A stretch of 48,109 bases of DNA from Treponema sp. Lineage in GTDB: Bacteria; Spirochaetota; Spirochaetia; Treponematales; Treponemataceae. The notes under the pieces are model-generated. The model was not told the origin of the DNA and made no database searches. It saw only the letters and a program-made list of their open reading frames with translations. This document shows, one piece after another, positions 32,503-40,898 of this stretch. Position 1 is the stretch's first letter; every line of letters begins with the position of its first letter. Both the position numbers and the translations under genes were made by a program. The DNA lies in the NCBI GenBank assembly GCA_017381365.1, contig JAFOCI010000091.1, forward strand, positions 1 through 48,109, read 5' to 3'.

Positions 32503-33852
32503 TTATTCAGATTTTTCATCTTCTTCTTTTGAAAGCATTACGTTTGTAAGAATTCCAAGAATAAGGGCACATGCTACTGTGCGGATTTCTACAGCACCAA
32601 ATTTTATAACCATTCCGCCAACACCAGTAATAAGAATTACAGATGCAACAAAAAGATTTTTGTTCTTGTTCAAGTCAACTGTCTGGAACATTTTAAGACC
32701 AGAAACGGCGATAAATCCGTACAATGCAACACAAACGCCGCCCATTACACAGTTTGGAATTGTTGTAAGGAAGGCAACAAGTGGAGTCAAAAGGCTGAAA
32801 ATGATACAGAGAATTGCACATCCCCAGATTGAAACTGTTGAAGCATTGCGTGTAATTGCAACGCATCCAATAGATTCGCCGTATGTAGTGTTTGGACAAC
32901 CACCGAATAATGTTGAAACGAATGTACCAACACCATCACCAAGAAGTGTGCGTGTAAGGCCAGGTTCCTTAAGAAGATCTGTTCCGACGATTGCAGAAAG
33001 ATTTTTGTGATCTGCAAGATGTTCTGCAAATACTACAAAAGCAACTGGAACGTATGCTGCAAAGATTGTAAGAAGGTAAGTTCCTGTAATTCCCTTAAAT
33101 CCTTCAAGACCACCAAGGAAGAATGCAAATTTTGGAAGAGAAACATAAGCGGCAGCTGTATGGAAATCAAGGGAAGTAAGGGCATCATAGTTGATTACGA
33201 TAAGGGAAGAATTTCCTGTAGCTTTTCCGATGGCAGCGAAAATAGATGCTGCAAGATAGCCGGCAAGAATACCAATAATGAAAGGAATAAGACGGCCGAT
33301 TTTTTTACCGTAAGTTGAGCAGAGCATTGTTACGCCAAGAGTGATAAGACCACAGATAAGAGCAACATAAGTGCTTCCGCCTTCTACGCTGGATTTCATA
33401 AGATCGCCAATGGCATTTCCAGAAAGTGAAAGTCCGATGATTGCAACTGTTGGGCCAATGATTACTGGTGGCATAAGCTTGTTGATCCATTCAACACCAA
33501 AAGCTTTTACGATTGCTGCGATGATGATGTAAACGATACCAGCCATCAAGGCACCGATGATAAGTCCCCAGTAGCCAATTGAAATTGATGCGGCACCACC
33601 AAAGGCGCTGAACATAGAACCGATGAAAGCGAAGGAGCTTCCGAGAAATACAGGACTTGAACTCTTGGTGAATAAAAGGTAGATGATTGTACCAACACCT
33701 GCACCAAAAAGAGCTGCAGAAGCTGAAAGTCCATTTCCTACGATTGCAGGAACAGCAATTGTAGCTGCCATGATTGCAAGCAGCTGCTGAATGGCAAAAA
33801 GCACGATTTTGTCAAAACTAGGTCTATCTTTAATTCCATAAATCAGATTCAT
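32503..33852 (-). CDS. uraA: Uracil permease (nucleobase:cation symporter-2 family)
   Basis: A 449-residue NCS2/SLC23 transporter with about 14 membrane helices. Diagnostic stretches are IQQLLAIMAATIAVPAIVG, SSSPVFLGSSFAFIGSMF, MPPVIIGPTVAIIGLSLSG (the conserved transport motif region), VVFAEHLADHKNLSAIVG (binding-site glutamate in FAEH) and LFGGCPNTTYGESIGCVAITRNAS. The last is the classical signature of uracil permeases. It lies 35 nt downstream of a uracil phosphoribosyltransferase gene, which strongly supports uracil as substrate. It brings uracil in for direct salvage to UMP. Length and motifs are normal. Confidence 0.92.
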   Translation of the reverse strand: MNLIYGIKDRPSFDKIVLFAIQQLLAIMAATIAVPAIVGNGLSASAALFGAGVGTIIYLLFTKSSSPVFLGSSFAFIGSMFSAFGGAASISIGYWGLIIGALMAGIVYIIIAAIVKAFGVEWINKLMPPVIIGPTVAIIGLSLSGNAIGDLMKSSVEGGSTYVALICGLITLGVTMLCSTYGKKIGRLIPFIIGILAGYLAASIFAAIGKATGNSSLIVINYDALTSLDFHTAAAYVSLPKFAFFLGGLEGFKGITGTYLLTIFAAYVPVAFVVFAEHLADHKNLSAIVGTDLLKEPGLTRTLLGDGVGTFVSTLFGGCPNTTYGESIGCVAITRNASTVSIWGCAILCIIFSLLTPLVAFLTTIPNCVMGGVCVALYGFIAVSGLKMFQTVDLNKNKNLFVASVILITGVGGMVIKFGAVEIRTVACALILGILTNVMLSKEEDEKSE

Positions 33853-33887
33853 TTTATAACCTCTAAAATATAATTTTCCTTATTCAT

Positions 33888-34919
33888 TTATCCTAGAACT
33901 GTACGTTCGATTTCAAACATCTGGCTCCGATACAAACTGGAAATATTATGTCCGTAATCAGAAAGCAGCTGAATGATGTTTCTTGGGTGGTCTTTTGTGT
34001 CGCAGCCGTTAAGACGGTCGCCGGCATCGCCCAGACCAGGCATGATGTATGCCTTTTCGTTCATAACAGGATCCATCCACAAAGTGTAGCAGGTACAGTT
34101 TTCAAGAGCGCGGGTTACGCGAATACTTCCTTTGAGTGTAGAAATTGTATTGAAGAAAGCAATTGATTTTGGTTTAACTCCCTGACTCTGAAGGTACTTT
34201 ACAACTGTAACAAGGGAACCGCCTGTAGCATTCATTGGATCTGCAAAAATCAGATCTTTACCGTTAAGCTGTTCAAGATTAAAGAAAGATTTATCTAAGT
34301 CAAGCACATATTCCATGTTGTTTTCATTCTTTGAATCGTTGCGGCTGATTTTAAAAAGAGCAAATGGAGTAATGTAGCTGTTAGAAGAAAACTCTTCAAT
34401 TTCTTTTGAAACAATCATGCTAGGAAGAAGTGCGCCTCTAAGCATTACGCACATTACAGAATTGTTGATTTTGTGGTCAATCGCAGGAATTTTGTGAACT
34501 GCATAGTTCTGAACTGGATAAGTAACTGGAGTTTTTACAACGATATGGCCTTTTTCGTCTGTTGACTGGTTTGCATACGCCATACGGAAAAGCATTTCGT
34601 ATGCACGCTGGCTGTAATACATGAATTCCTGATGGTCTGTTCGTTCATCTCTAAGCTTTGCAATAACACGGCTAGCTTCTGCCTGAGCCTGTGTTTCTGT
34701 TTCAAAGGAATAAACCTTGATTCTAGGATGTTTCTTGCAGATTTTCTGCATTTCGTGGCCCATTTTGTCGTAGCCTTCAATGATTTTTGCTTCGTTAACC
34801 GGATTAAAAGACTTCATTGTTTCTTTGAACATTTCGTCCAAAGAGGCAAGATCTTTCATGTCTTCCTGTGTCAGGTAGCCATCCAGGTCTTCTGCTTTTA
34901 GAATGATTTTGTTATCCAT
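33888..34919 (-). CDS. upp: Uracil phosphoribosyltransferase with an N-terminal extension
   Basis: A 343-residue protein whose C-terminal 210 residues are a uracil phosphoribosyltransferase. It makes UMP from uracil and PRPP. The PRPP-binding loop is [16 protein letters not shown]. The uracil-binding end is [16 protein letters not shown], with the family's PGLGDAGDR motif. Ordinary enzymes have about 209 residues. The first 130 here ([24 protein letters not shown]...) are an extra helical domain I cannot name, with [23 protein letters not shown] in the middle. It is transcribed with uraA from a promoter at 34963-34991 and has CAGGAG 10 nt before the ATG. The long form may be a distinct subfamily. 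Confidence 0.85.
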   Translation of the reverse strand: MDNKIILKAEDLDGYLTQEDMKDLASLDEMFKETMKSFNPVNEAKIIEGYDKMGHEMQKICKKHPRIKVYSFETETQAQAEASRVIAKLRDERTDHQEFMYYSQRAYEMLFRMAYANQSTDEKGHIVVKTPVTYPVQNYAVHKIPAIDHKINNSVMCVMLRGALLPSMIVSKEIEEFSSNSYITPFALFKISRNDSKNENNMEYVLDLDKSFFNLEQLNGKDLIFADPMNATGGSLVTVVKYLQSQGVKPKSIAFFNTISTLKGSIRVTRALENCTCYTLWMDPVMNEKAYIMPGLGDAGDRLNGCDTKDHPRNIIQLLSDYGHNISSLYRSQMFEIERTVLG

Positions 34920-34962
34920 TCTGGTGCATGCTCCTGTTTAATAAATAAATTTCTTATCTTAC

Positions 34963-34991
34963 ATTTTATTCCTATATAGAAAGATATACAA
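34963..34991 (-). promoter_or_regulatory. upp: Promoter of the upp-uraA operon
   Basis: On the minus strand TTGTAT (34991-34986) and TAAAAT (34968-34963) are spaced by exactly 17 bp, with the ATG about 44 nt downstream. The shared 40-bp element ends 29 bp upstream of the -35. Confidence 0.55.
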
Positions 34992-35020
34992 GAATTTTTC
35001 TAGATACTAAGAATTAAAAT

Positions 35021-35060
35021 AGCCCTAAATTCGAGTTTTATGAAAATTAAACATAAAATT
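35021..35060 (-). repeat. 40-bp element shared with the AEC upstream region, copy 2
   Basis: This is the reverse-orientation partner of 31125-31164, with 38 of 40 bases identical. It lies upstream of the upp promoter in the same relative orientation as the other copy lies upstream of the AEC gene. Confidence 0.6.
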
Positions 35061-35090
35061 GATTTTACAAAAAAAAATTGTTTAATTATG

Positions 35091-35156
35091 AAAATACGGG
35101 AAGGAAGAAAGAGGCTGGCAAAAACATTCGCTTTCTGACTGGCAGTATTTTTTTAA
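35091..35156 (+). terminator. Interrupted hairpin with T-tract upstream of the MATE gene
   Basis: AAAATAC (35091-35097) pairs with GTATTTT (35145-35151), and AGAAAG (35106-35111) pairs with CTTTCT (35131-35136). A run of seven T covers the end. It could terminate rightward transcripts arising from the repeat region before they reach the MATE promoter. Part of it recurs at 32328-32348. Confidence 0.4.
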
Positions 35157-35271
35157 GTAATTACGGATTATGAATAATTTTGAAAAAAATGATAGTTTTG
35201 TTATATAAAATAACAGTTTAATGCAAGAATTATATCAAAATTTAACTATAATATTAAATTGAGACAGCAAA

Positions 35272-36585
35272 ATGAAAAAATCACTATTAACACTTTTTGT
35301 ACCAATCTATATAGAAATCCTCTTTTTTATGATGGCGGGAATGGTAGATACTTTGATGCTTTCTACCATTGGCGACCAGGCTGTTGGTGCAGTCGGCACT
35401 GCTAATACTTACATCAGCATGTTTATTCTTATGTTCTCTATTGTTTCTACCGGAATGATGGCAGTGATGACGCAGAATATTGGAGCGGGAAAGAATGGTA
35501 TTGCCTGCCAGGCTAAAAATATTGGTGTTATTTTTAACCTTACTATTGGAATCCCGATTTCAATAGTATTGTTTTTTTTCTGCCGAAAACTGCTTGTTTC
35601 GATTGGAATTTCTGCAACTCTGGAAAATTCTGCGGCGATTTACATGAAAATTGTAGGAAGTGCCTGTTTCTTAAATGCTTTGATTCCAATATTTTCCGGA
35701 TATTTAAGAGCTTTTGGTTACACAAAATATCCTTTGTATGCAACAATCGCTGGAAATCTTGTAAATCTAGTGCTGAACAGTATTTTTCTTTTTCATTTTC
35801 ACTGGGGAATTACAGGAGTTGCCGTTGCAACTGTAATTTCTAAAGTTATAAATCTTGCAATCGTTTTTGTTTTTTCAAAAATACTTATAAAATCAAAGGA
35901 TTTTCCAGAACGAAGCAGCACAAAGTTGATTTTGCTGCAAATTTTTAAGATTGGATTTCCTTCGGCACTGGAAACTCTGATTTACAATATTTCCATAACT
36001 ATGGCAATACGCTTTCTAAATCAAATGGATGGAGAAGGTTTTAATGTTGCTGCCCGAGCATACACAGTGCAGATTTCGAATTTTTCTTTTGCGGTGGGGG
36101 CGGCGCTTGCACAGGCAAACGGCATCCTGACGGGCTGGCGTATTGGTCGCGGAGAATTTGAAGAGTGCAAAAAAGGAATCAGAAAGGCCCTTGTATTTGG
36201 AATCATTGTTTCTTCGATTTTAGGGTGTGCCATAGCAGTTTTTGCACCTCATTTTGTAAAGGGCTTAAGTTCCAATCCAGAAATGGTAAAAATCGTTACA
36301 AGACTTTTATGGATTGACATAATTCTGGAGTTTGGTCGCGTTACAAATCTGATTTATGGAACTGCACTAAAAACAAGTGGCGATGCGATTTTCCCGGTTG
36401 TGCTTGCCGTAATATTCATGTTTATTTGCACAGTTTTTGGAACCTGGTTTCTCGGCATTTTCAATAAACTTCTTGTTACAGGCTGTTATATTGCCCTTGC
36501 CTGCGACGAATGTTTCCGAGCCGTTGGTATGGTTCTGCGCTGGAAAACGGACAAATGGCAGGAAAAAAGAATCGTTAGTAATTAG
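35272..36585 (+). CDS. MATE-family efflux transporter
   Basis: A 437-residue, twelve-helix MATE exporter (DinF/NorM-like). Family landmarks are PIYIEILFFMMAGMVDTLMLSTIGDQAVGAVGTANTYI in the first half, QNIGAGKNGIACQ, and FPSALETLIYNISITMAIRFLNQMDGEGFNVAARAYTVQI in the second half. It likely exchanges cations for drugs or metabolites across the cytoplasmic membrane. A TATAAT box at about 35249-35254 precedes the ATG by some 18 nt, and the leader has only a weak GAGA as ribosome site. The gene stands alone between the uracil and aromatic blocks. The substrate is unknown. Confidence 0.88.
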   Translation: MKKSLLTLFVPIYIEILFFMMAGMVDTLMLSTIGDQAVGAVGTANTYISMFILMFSIVSTGMMAVMTQNIGAGKNGIACQAKNIGVIFNLTIGIPISIVLFFFCRKLLVSIGISATLENSAAIYMKIVGSACFLNALIPIFSGYLRAFGYTKYPLYATIAGNLVNLVLNSIFLFHFHWGITGVAVATVISKVINLAIVFVFSKILIKSKDFPERSSTKLILLQIFKIGFPSALETLIYNISITMAIRFLNQMDGEGFNVAARAYTVQISNFSFAVGAALAQANGILTGWRIGRGEFEECKKGIRKALVFGIIVSSILGCAIAVFAPHFVKGLSSNPEMVKIVTRLLWIDIILEFGRVTNLIYGTALKTSGDAIFPVVLAVIFMFICTVFGTWFLGIFNKLLVTGCYIALACDECFRAVGMVLRWKTDKWQEKRIVSN

Positions 36586-36622
36586 AGAACCAGATATTTT
36601 CCATTTAAATTTATAATAAAAA

Positions 36623-36639
36623 AGTCAACAGTCTTGACT
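36623..36639. repeat. Small inverted repeat upstream of iorA
   Basis: AGTCAA (36623-36628) and TTGACT (36634-36639) are perfect complements around 5 nt. The right arm could serve as a -35, but its distance to the iorA -10 is 22 bp, too long for normal use. It may instead be a regulator site. Confidence 0.35.
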
Positions 36640-36661
36640 ACAAAACACTCTTAAAAAGTTG

Positions 36662-36676
36662 TATAATTAGATTATG
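36662..36676 (+). promoter_or_regulatory. iorA: TATAAT box six bases before the iorA start
   Basis: TATAAT (36662-36667) is followed by TAGATT and then the ATG at 36674, the same spacing as at the kinase gene. No ribosome site precedes the ATG. Transcription would begin at the A of the start codon, giving a leaderless mRNA. Confidence 0.45.
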
Positions 36677-38605
36677 TTAAAACAGATGATTATGGGAAAC
36701 CAGGCAATTGCGCTTGGTGCATTAAAAGCCGGTGTAAATCTTGTTGCCGGATATCCTGGAACTCCTTCCAGCGAAATTATTGAATTTATTTCTAAATACA
36801 AAGAAAAGACCGGAACTTACGTTGAATGGTCTATAAACGAAAAAGCTGCTGTAGAAGTTGCCGCTGGCGCAAGTTACGCAGGCAGCCGCACTCTTGTTAC
36901 GATGAAGCAGGTGGGGCTTAATGTTGCCAGTGACCCTGTAATGTGCCTTAGCTACGTTGGCGTAAAAGGCGGAATGGTCATTGTTTCTGCAGATGACCCG
37001 GGCCCGATTTCCAGCCAGACGGAGCAGGATACCCGCAAGTTCGCGGAATTTTCAAAGCTGCCTTGCCTTGATCCGTCTACTCCCCAGGAAGCTTACGAAA
37101 TGATTCAGGAAGCCTTTGAACTTTCCGAAAAATACAAAACTCCTGTTCTTTTGCGCCCAACAACTCGCGTTGACCACGCTTACGAAAGCATGGAAATGCC
37201 TGAGCTTTTGCCTTGCCGCACAAAAGGCGTTTTTGAAAAAGATTCTCAGCGCTGGGTAATTTTTCCGCGCCTTTCTTACGCAAATCATAAGACGATTTTT
37301 GAACGTAATGAAAATGTTCTTCCTGAAGAATTTTCAGACTCAAAATTCAATTATATTGTGGGAGGGGAAAGCCTTCCCCTCGGCCGCACTACGTTGCGTC
37401 CTACCCCTTCTGCGGGGATACCCCGCAACGCCCCGCTGGCATTTGCCGCAGGCGGCATTTCATACTGCTATCTTATGGAAGCAATTTCCATCTTAAAGAA
37501 CGAAAACCTGGAAAATGAGGCACTAAAAAATGCTTCCGTTTTAAAGATTGGGACTCCGTATCCGTTCCCGTCTCCGCTGGCGGCAGAATTTATGGCAGGT
37601 TGCGATGAAATTACTGTTTTTGAAGAGCTGGATCCTGTAATTGAAGATGCATTGATTCACATAAACGGCAGTTTTGCCGAAGAACTTGGTCACAGCGTAG
37701 AAATTCACGGAAAGCATGATGGCATAGTTCCAGAAGCCGGCGAATTGACTGTAGAAATCATTAAGGAAATTGTTGCGGAACTTGCAGGTTTAACAAATTC
37801 TGCTGCTGAAAATTCTGCAGCAGCAAAACCAGAGCTTCCTGTGCGCCCGCCTGTTTTATGTGCTGGTTGTCCGCACCGCGGTTCTTTTTATGCCGTAAAA
37901 CAGGCAATGAAAGGCAAAAAGACAGCATATTGCGGCGATATCGGCTGTTATACATTGGGTAACGCAAATCCTTTGGATATGTGCGATACATGTTTGTGTA
38001 TGGGCGCAGATATTACAATGGCGCAAGGATTTTATCACAACGAGCCAGACCGCCACTGCTTTAGTTTTATTGGCGATTCTACGTTTTTTGCCAGCGGAAT
38101 TACAGGCGTTGTAAATGCTGTTTACAATCAGTCCAAGCAGACAATCTGTATTCTTGATAATTCTACAACTGCCATGACAGGGCATCAGCCTCATCCTGGT
38201 ACAGGCGTTACAATGATGGGCGAAATTGTAGAAAAGGTAAGCATTCCAAAAATTCTTGAAGCCGTTGGCGTAAAGCCAATCATTGAAGTTGATCCTTTTG
38301 ATTATGAAAAAGCTGTTAAAGCTGTAAAAACTGCATCAGAAAGCGAAGGCGTAAGCGCAATTATTTTCAAATCGCCTTGTATTGCGGTTGCTTCAAAACT
38401 GGGGTACAAGTTTAATGGTGCAAAAAAGGTTGATGCAGAAAAGTGCATTGGCTGCAAAAAATGCATAAACGAGCTTGGTTGCCCTGCATTGAGTCTGAGC
38501 ATGGAAAAAAATGCAAAGGGCAAACAGATTGTAGAAATCGATAAATCTTTGTGTACAGGCTGTGGCTTGTGTTCAGGGGTTTGTCCTGTTAAGGCAATAA
38601 ATTAA
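36674..38605 (+). CDS. iorA: Indolepyruvate:ferredoxin oxidoreductase, alpha subunit (with in-frame repeat insertion)
   Basis: A 643-residue subunit that, with IorB, interconverts arylpyruvates and arylacetyl-CoA with ferredoxin. The N-terminal pyrimidine-binding domain begins MIMGNQAIALGALKAGVNLVAGYPGTPSSEI. The thiamine diphosphate domain has VLCAGCPHRGSFYAV and YCGDIGCYTLG...FIGDSTFF. The C-terminus carries two 4Fe-4S motifs, CIGCKKCINELGC and CTGCGLCSGVC. Residues about 230-254 (ESLPLGRTTLRPTPSAGIPR...) come from a GC-rich repeat of exactly 75 nt that keeps the frame open. It sits in a linker before LAFAAGGISYCYL, so activity is probably retained. iorB follows after a 107-nt gap holding another repeat copy. 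Confidence 0.93.
   Translation: MLKQMIMGNQAIALGALKAGVNLVAGYPGTPSSEIIEFISKYKEKTGTYVEWSINEKAAVEVAAGASYAGSRTLVTMKQVGLNVASDPVMCLSYVGVKGGMVIVSADDPGPISSQTEQDTRKFAEFSKLPCLDPSTPQEAYEMIQEAFELSEKYKTPVLLRPTTRVDHAYESMEMPELLPCRTKGVFEKDSQRWVIFPRLSYANHKTIFERNENVLPEEFSDSKFNYIVGGESLPLGRTTLRPTPSAGIPRNAPLAFAAGGISYCYLMEAISILKNENLENEALKNASVLKIGTPYPFPSPLAAEFMAGCDEITVFEELDPVIEDALIHINGSFAEELGHSVEIHGKHDGIVPEAGELTVEIIKEIVAELAGLTNSAAENSAAAKPELPVRPPVLCAGCPHRGSFYAVKQAMKGKKTAYCGDIGCYTLGNANPLDMCDTCLCMGADITMAQGFYHNEPDRHCFSFIGDSTFFASGITGVVNAVYNQSKQTICILDNSTTAMTGHQPHPGTGVTMMGEIVEKVSIPKILEAVGVKPIIEVDPFDYEKAVKAVKTASESEGVSAIIFKSPCIAVASKLGYKFNGAKKVDAEKCIGCKKCINELGCPALSLSMEKNAKGKQIVEIDKSLCTGCGLCSGVCPVKAIN
37360..37434 (-). repeat. 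GC-rich dispersed repeat, copy B, inserted in frame within iorA
   Basis: The reverse complement begins GGGGCGTTGCGGGGTA and ends AAGGCTTTCCCCTCCC, matching copy A (29574-29650) over essentially its whole length with scattered differences. It is 75 nt, a multiple of three, and the frame has no stop. Surrounding iorA sequence is normal and homologues do not have such a stretch in my recollection. Confidence 0.75.
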
Positions 38606-38697
38606 CCCGGGGTTTTAGGGGCAGCGCCCCTAGGCGAAGGGGTAGGAACAAACGGCTTTGCCGGTTGTGACGAGGGGAAGGCTTTCCCCTCCTTCTT
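38606..38697 (+). repeat. GC-rich dispersed repeat, copy C (between iorA and iorB)
   Basis: A diverged member of the same family. It shares the GAAGGGGTAGGA centre and the CGAGGGGAAGGCTTTCCCC end with copy B, and a TCCTTCTT tail like copy A. It also contains GGGGCAGCGCCCC and ACGGCTTTGCCGGTTGT palindromes. It fills nearly the whole gap between iorA and iorB and would fold strongly in the transcript. Confidence 0.65.
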
Positions 38698-38712
38698 AAA
38701 ATTGAGGTTTTT

Positions 38713-39276
38713 ATGGCTAAAAATATATTGATTTGTGGTGTTGGTGGACAGGGAACTGTTCTTGCGGCAAAGGTTCTTTCCCAGGCAGCTGTGAGCAGTG
38801 GAAAGCGAGTTCTTTCGGCAGAAACAATTGGGATGGCTCAGAGGGGTGGCTCCGTTGTAAGTCATGTACGCATTGGGGAAAATCTGTTCAGCCCGCTTAT
38901 TCCAAAAGGGAAGGCAGACGTAATTATTGCGTTTGAAGCTACCGAAGCGGTGCGCAACATTGAATATCTTAAAAAAGACGGAATGGTAATCGTAAATAAA
39001 AAGGTTGTGCAGCCTACAACGGCAAGTCTAACTGGAAAAACTTTTGAAGAAGGCGCAATGATTGAATACCTTGAAAGCGTTGCAAAAACTGTGGCGGTAG
39101 ATACAGAACAGGCTTGCGAAGATTTGAAAAGCTCAAAGGTTGTAAACATGGTGCTTTTGGGCGCAGCCTGCAAAACCGGCGTAATTGAACGGGATGAATT
39201 GAAGGCTGCCGTAAAACTTTTGGTAAAACCTGATTTTTACGAGCTGAACTGCAAGGCTATTGATTACTGCAATTAG
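38713..39276 (+). CDS. iorB: Indolepyruvate:ferredoxin oxidoreductase, beta subunit
   Basis: A 187-residue gamma-type subunit of the 2-oxoacid:ferredoxin oxidoreductase family. NILICGVGGQGTVLAAKVLSQAAVSSG is its nucleotide-binding opening. SAETIGMAQRGGSVVSHVRIG is the MxQRGG motif region typical of IorB and related proteins. It pairs with IorA, which carries the thiamine diphosphate site and iron-sulfur clusters. GAGG lies 5-6 nt before the ATG. The usual length is about 190 residues, so it is complete. It converges on ecfT with a 13-nt gap and no visible terminator. Confidence 0.92.
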   Translation: MAKNILICGVGGQGTVLAAKVLSQAAVSSGKRVLSAETIGMAQRGGSVVSHVRIGENLFSPLIPKGKADVIIAFEATEAVRNIEYLKKDGMVIVNKKVVQPTTASLTGKTFEEGAMIEYLESVAKTVAVDTEQACEDLKSSKVVNMVLLGAACKTGVIERDELKAAVKLLVKPDFYELNCKAIDYCN

Positions 39277-39289
39277 TTTTTATGAATTT

Positions 39290-40069
39290 TTACAGAAAAA
39301 TTCCGCCGGCAAGAACTGCAAATCCAATAAGGATGAAGACTGCATCAGAAAGGTGCAGTCTGTATTCTTTTGAGCAGCTCTGTCGGGTGCGAAGGTAAAA
39401 GCCGCGGAGTTCTGCTGCAGTTGCGGTGGCTTCTATTTTGCGGACGGAAGAAATCAATAGTGGAAAGCACAGCGGAAGAATCATTGAAAGCTTTTTGAAC
39501 GGATTTTTAATTTCAAAATCTATTCCGCGGGCTTTTTGTGAATCAATGATATTTGACATTTCAATGGAAAAAACTGGAATAAAGCGAATTGCAGAAGTAA
39601 GTGTAAACGCATATTTGTATGGAACTCCCAGATTTTTTACCATTGTATTAGAAAGGTCGTTAAGATTTGTTACACTGATTAAAATTGAAAGTGGTAAAGT
39701 TGCGCCTGTAAGTCTTAAAACCAGCAGAAGACCGTTTTTTATTGCCACGTCTGTAAAACCAAAGTTTTTTCCAAGAGGCACAACAATGTTTCCTGTGCGG
39801 ATTACAAGAATCTGCAGAATGAACAGGAAAATTGACATTTTTACAAGACCTTTTACAAGGCCCATTGTTCTGCTGAAAAGTCCGCAGCCTGGTTTTCCGT
39901 TGCCAATGGCTCCCAGCAGAATGTTGAACAAAATGATGCCTGCAAGATAAATGAAATTTGACGAACAGAATGCTGACGCACAAATCAAAAGGGAAACGAA
40001 CATCTTTGAAAGCGGATGCATTTTGTGAAAAACAGAATTTCCCGGTAAATAATCCAAAAAGCCTTTCAT
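39290..40069 (-). CDS. ecfT: ECF transporter transmembrane subunit EcfT
   Basis: A 259-residue membrane protein of the CbiQ/EcfT family, with five or so helices. Coupling helices carry the ARG-type motifs SQKARGIDFEI (about residue 180) and AAELRGFYLRTR (about 220), which touch the two ATPases. FHKMHPLSKMFVSLLICASAFC is the usual opening. Overlapping by one base with the ecfA2 stop, it ends a four-gene operon, ecfS-ecfA1-ecfA2-ecfT. It forms the energising module for the TrpP-like substrate protein encoded first. Confidence 0.9.
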   Translation of the reverse strand: MKGFLDYLPGNSVFHKMHPLSKMFVSLLICASAFCSSNFIYLAGIILFNILLGAIGNGKPGCGLFSRTMGLVKGLVKMSIFLFILQILVIRTGNIVVPLGKNFGFTDVAIKNGLLLVLRLTGATLPLSILISVTNLNDLSNTMVKNLGVPYKYAFTLTSAIRFIPVFSIEMSNIIDSQKARGIDFEIKNPFKKLSMILPLCFPLLISSVRKIEATATAAELRGFYLRTRQSCSKEYRLHLSDAVFILIGFAVLAGGIFL

Positions 40070-40896
40070 TATGCATTTTCTCCTTTTTTTAGTTTAAGTG
40101 ATTTAAGTTTGGAAATCATTTCATCTATTGTGAAAATGCCAGTAAAATCATTGCCAAGCATTGTACTTACTTGAGCAATCTGTGGCTGAAGCAGGCGTGC
40201 TTTTCCTAAAAGTTCAGTGTCTGCAAGGATTTTACGTGTTTCGCCTTGTTCAAGAATTTGCCCGCGGTTCATTACAACTACGGTTTTTGCAAAATCAAGT
40301 ACAACTTCCATATCGTGGCAAACCATTATTACAGTTGTTCCGTTTTCGTTCAGCTGTTTGATGCGGTTCATCATCATCATACATTCCTTGTAGTCAAGGC
40401 CTGTAGTTGGTTCGTCAAGAATAAGAATTTCTGGATTTAGTGCAATAAGGCAGGCAAGGCAAAGACGCTGGCGCTGCCCGCGGCTAAGATTAAAAGGTTC
40501 TGTTTTTCCTTCAAAACCGAATTCTTCTAATGTGGCTTTTACGCGGCGCTGGATTTCATCTTCTGGAATTCCGTTGTTCCGCAGACTAAAGGCAATTTCC
40601 TCTTTTACAGTGTTGCAGCAAATCTGGCGGTCTGGATTCTGAAAAAGAAAACCTATGTGTTTTGCCAGGCTGCTGACTTTTTCGCGACGGGTGTTTTTAT
40701 TAAGAACAAAAACATCTCCTGTGGTTGGAGTTAAAAGTCCGTTGCACAATTTTGAAAATGTTGATTTTCCCGCTCCGTTTGAACCAATTATTGCTATAAA
40801 ATCGCCTTTTTCAACTTTTACGTTCAAATTCTGAACATTTGCAGTTGTGTTATAAGAAAAGCTTACATCTTTGAATTCAAGCATAGTTTCTGCCAT
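40069..40896 (-). CDS. ecfA2: ECF transporter ATPase EcfA2
   Basis: A 275-residue ABC ATPase. Walker A is GSNGAGKSTFSKL (residues 38-50), the Q-loop is FLFQNPDRQICC, the signature is LSRGQRQRLCLACL, Walker B is ILILDEPTTGLDY, and the switch histidine is present in MVCHDMEVV. It therefore has a complete nucleotide site, unlike its partner EcfA1. I start at the ATG at 40896 (MAETMLEFKDVSFSY), 2 nt after the EcfA1 stop, with GGAAGG upstream. A longer frame from 40929 overlaps EcfA1 by 31 nt and is less likely. The last 25 residues form the helix that joins the EcfA dimer. Confidence 0.9.
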   Translation of the reverse strand: MAETMLEFKDVSFSYNTTANVQNLNVKVEKGDFIAIIGSNGAGKSTFSKLCNGLLTPTTGDVFVLNKNTRREKVSSLAKHIGFLFQNPDRQICCNTVKEEIAFSLRNNGIPEDEIQRRVKATLEEFGFEGKTEPFNLSRGQRQRLCLACLIALNPEILILDEPTTGLDYKECMMMMNRIKQLNENGTTVIMVCHDMEVVLDFAKTVVVMNRGQILEQGETRKILADTELLGKARLLQPQIAQVSTMLGNDFTGIFTIDEMISKLKSLKLKKGENA

Positions 40897-40898
40897 AG

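Noticed and set aside
32579..33010. Rightward 143-codon open frame opposite uraA
   Set aside because: It is antisense to well-conserved uracil permease sequence and shows no family features.
39426..39950. Rightward 174-codon open frame opposite ecfT
   Set aside because: It is the complement of a clearly recognisable EcfT. Its arginine-rich composition is typical of an antisense shadow.
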